A stretch of 33,476 nt of DNA from the NCBI GenBank assembly GCA_020445335.1, contig JAGRGU010000073.1, positions 21,243 to 54,718 of the forward strand, in the 5' to 3' direction. The position numbers were made by a program, and so were the translations under genes. This document shows, one piece after another, positions 33,131 to 33,476 of this stretch. The notes below the pieces were generated by a model. It ran no database searches. It saw only the letters and a program-made list of their open reading frames with translations, and was not told the DNA's origin. Every line of letters begins with the position of its first letter. The stretch's first letter is position 1. The DNA is from Gammaproteobacteria bacterium (GTDB taxonomy: Bacteria; Pseudomonadota; Gammaproteobacteria; Chromatiales; Chromatiaceae).

Positions 33131-33167
33131 GCTGTTCGGCTCCCTCAGCGGAACCCAGAATCCTCCT

Positions 33168-33194
33168 CTCTCTAAGTTGATTAGAGAGTTTTTT
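33168..33194 (+). terminator. First of two tandem terminators after phaB2
   Basis: CTCTCTAA (33168-33175), loop GTTGA, TTAGAGAG (33181-33188), then six T. It is a textbook rho-independent terminator. Confidence 0.9.
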
Positions 33195-33195
33195 C

Positions 33196-33222
33196 GCCCG
33201 GCACCCCGCCGGGCTTTTTTTT
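33196..33222 (+). terminator. Second tandem terminator after phaB2
   Basis: GCCCGGC (33196-33202), loop ACCCC, GCCGGGC (33208-33214), then eight T. It starts one base after the T-tract of the first terminator; together they insulate the next gene strongly. Confidence 0.92.
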
Positions 33223-33259
33223 GCTTCCTGCACGTCGCGGACCCCCCTCAATCCGGCGC

Positions 33260-33282
33260 GGTAATTAATCCCACTAATTACC
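33260..33282. promoter_or_regulatory. Perfect inverted repeat upstream of the last gene
   Basis: GGTAATTA (33260-33267), 7 bp, TAATTACC (33275-33282): perfect 8-bp arms with the size and spacing of a dimeric repressor site. It sits between the terminators and the leader of the putative phasin gene, in an AT-rich promoter-like region. PhaR is one candidate ligand. Confidence 0.55.
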
Positions 33283-33321
33283 AAGTGTTTTTCTGTGTTA
33301 ATACCTGATTTAACATGTGTG

Positions 33322-33414
33322 GCAATCGGTCAGGAGTCCGCCGACGGCGTCTGCAGGTCTCCCGCTGCCATGAGGCAGAGCCGAAACAAGGGGGGAAACC
33401 CCGATCTTGATAGC
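33322..33414 (+). ncRNA. Structured 5' leader (hand-folded multi-branch RNA), no known family recognised
   Basis: A closing stem pairs GCAATC (33322-33327) with GATAGC (33409-33414, one A-A mismatch) and GGTC (33328-33331) with GATC (33403-33406). Inside lie three hairpins: GGAGTCC/GGTCTCC (33333-33339, 33356-33362) capped by GCC-GAC-GGC; CTGCC-ATGA-GGCAG (33365-33378); and GGGG/CCCC (33390-33402). It ends 22 nt before the next start codon, close to the ribosome-binding site GGAGGGAG. It could be a riboswitch-like or protein-binding leader. No energy calculation was possible. Confidence 0.4.
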
Positions 33415-33435
33415 ATGAAGTACGGAGGGAGAAAA

Positions 33436-33476
33436 ATGGCGAAACCGATGTATGAAACCCCGATGCTTGACCAGTT
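33436..33476 (+). CDS. Start of a gene cut by the window edge, possibly a phasin
   Basis: Thirteen codons are present (MAKPMYETPMLDQ), preceded by a strong ribosome-binding site (GGAGGGAG, 33424-33431). Too little is visible for a family call. The position after phaR and phaB2, and the long insulated leader, suggest an abundant granule-associated phasin. This is inference from context only. Confidence 0.4.
   Translation, partial: MAKPMYETPMLDQ

Noticed and set aside
33328..33345. GGTCAGGAGTCCGCCGAC resembling a cobalamin-riboswitch B12 box
   Set aside because: It has a substitution and a deletion against the consensus, lies at the 5' rather than the 3' side of the structure, and the rest of the cobalamin riboswitch core is missing.
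33315..33410. Small open frame of 31 codons in the leader of the last gene
   Set aside because: No ribosome-binding site and an Arg-rich translation; the region is better explained as a structured leader.

Overview
The window reads as chromosomal DNA of a gammaproteobacterium, probably of the Chromatiales / sulfur-oxidiser type. This is inferred from the gene mix: a GC-rich backbone with ftsY-ftsE-ftsX and rpoH, bioBFHCD beside comF, a class III (PhaC/PhaE) polyhydroxyalkanoate synthase, and an indolepyruvate:ferredoxin oxidoreductase. No species assignment can be made from the sequence alone. No rRNA, tRNA, CRISPR array or intact insertion sequence was seen.

Layout. 1-779: the start of an M16 zinc peptidase on the minus strand, cut by the window edge. 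1044-3775: ftsY-ftsE-ftsX (plus). 3776-10968: a block that separates ftsX from its usual partner rpoH. It holds 5-oxoprolinase subunit A (pxpA), a complete TRAP transporter (dctPQM), a MarR-like regulator (minus) and pxpBC. Its non-coding DNA is AT-rich. Three copies of one operator-like palindrome (10-bp arms, 7-bp spacer) sit at the three points where its transcription units begin. 11042-11957: rpoH, whose promoter is built into a CIRCE (HrcA) element with a second CIRCE copy just upstream.

12229-19657: a co-directional aromatic-compound block, paaH, paaI-paaK, iorA-iorB and a class II DAHP synthase. It ends at a strong terminator and converges on a second, class I, DAHP synthase (minus). 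IOR and the arylacetate-CoA ligase can interconvert arylacetates and arylpyruvates, so their linkage to DAHP synthase connects them to aromatic amino acid metabolism, in either direction.

21068-25637: biotin operon bioB-bioF-bioH-bioC-bioD (minus; bioA absent), divergent from comF. 26580-27452: a long-form hisG. 27469-33476: storage-polymer region, with phaE-phaC (minus), an HDOD-domain protein (minus), acetoacetyl-CoA reductase phaB1 (minus), the regulator phaR (plus), a second reductase phaB2 (plus), tandem terminators, and then a long leader that can be folded by hand into a multi-branched RNA. The leader precedes the first codons of a gene that is probably a phasin.

The best leads for new biology are the self-contained 5-oxoproline island with its three-site operator set, the double CIRCE control of rpoH, the iorAB-DAHP synthase operon, and the structured leader at the right edge.
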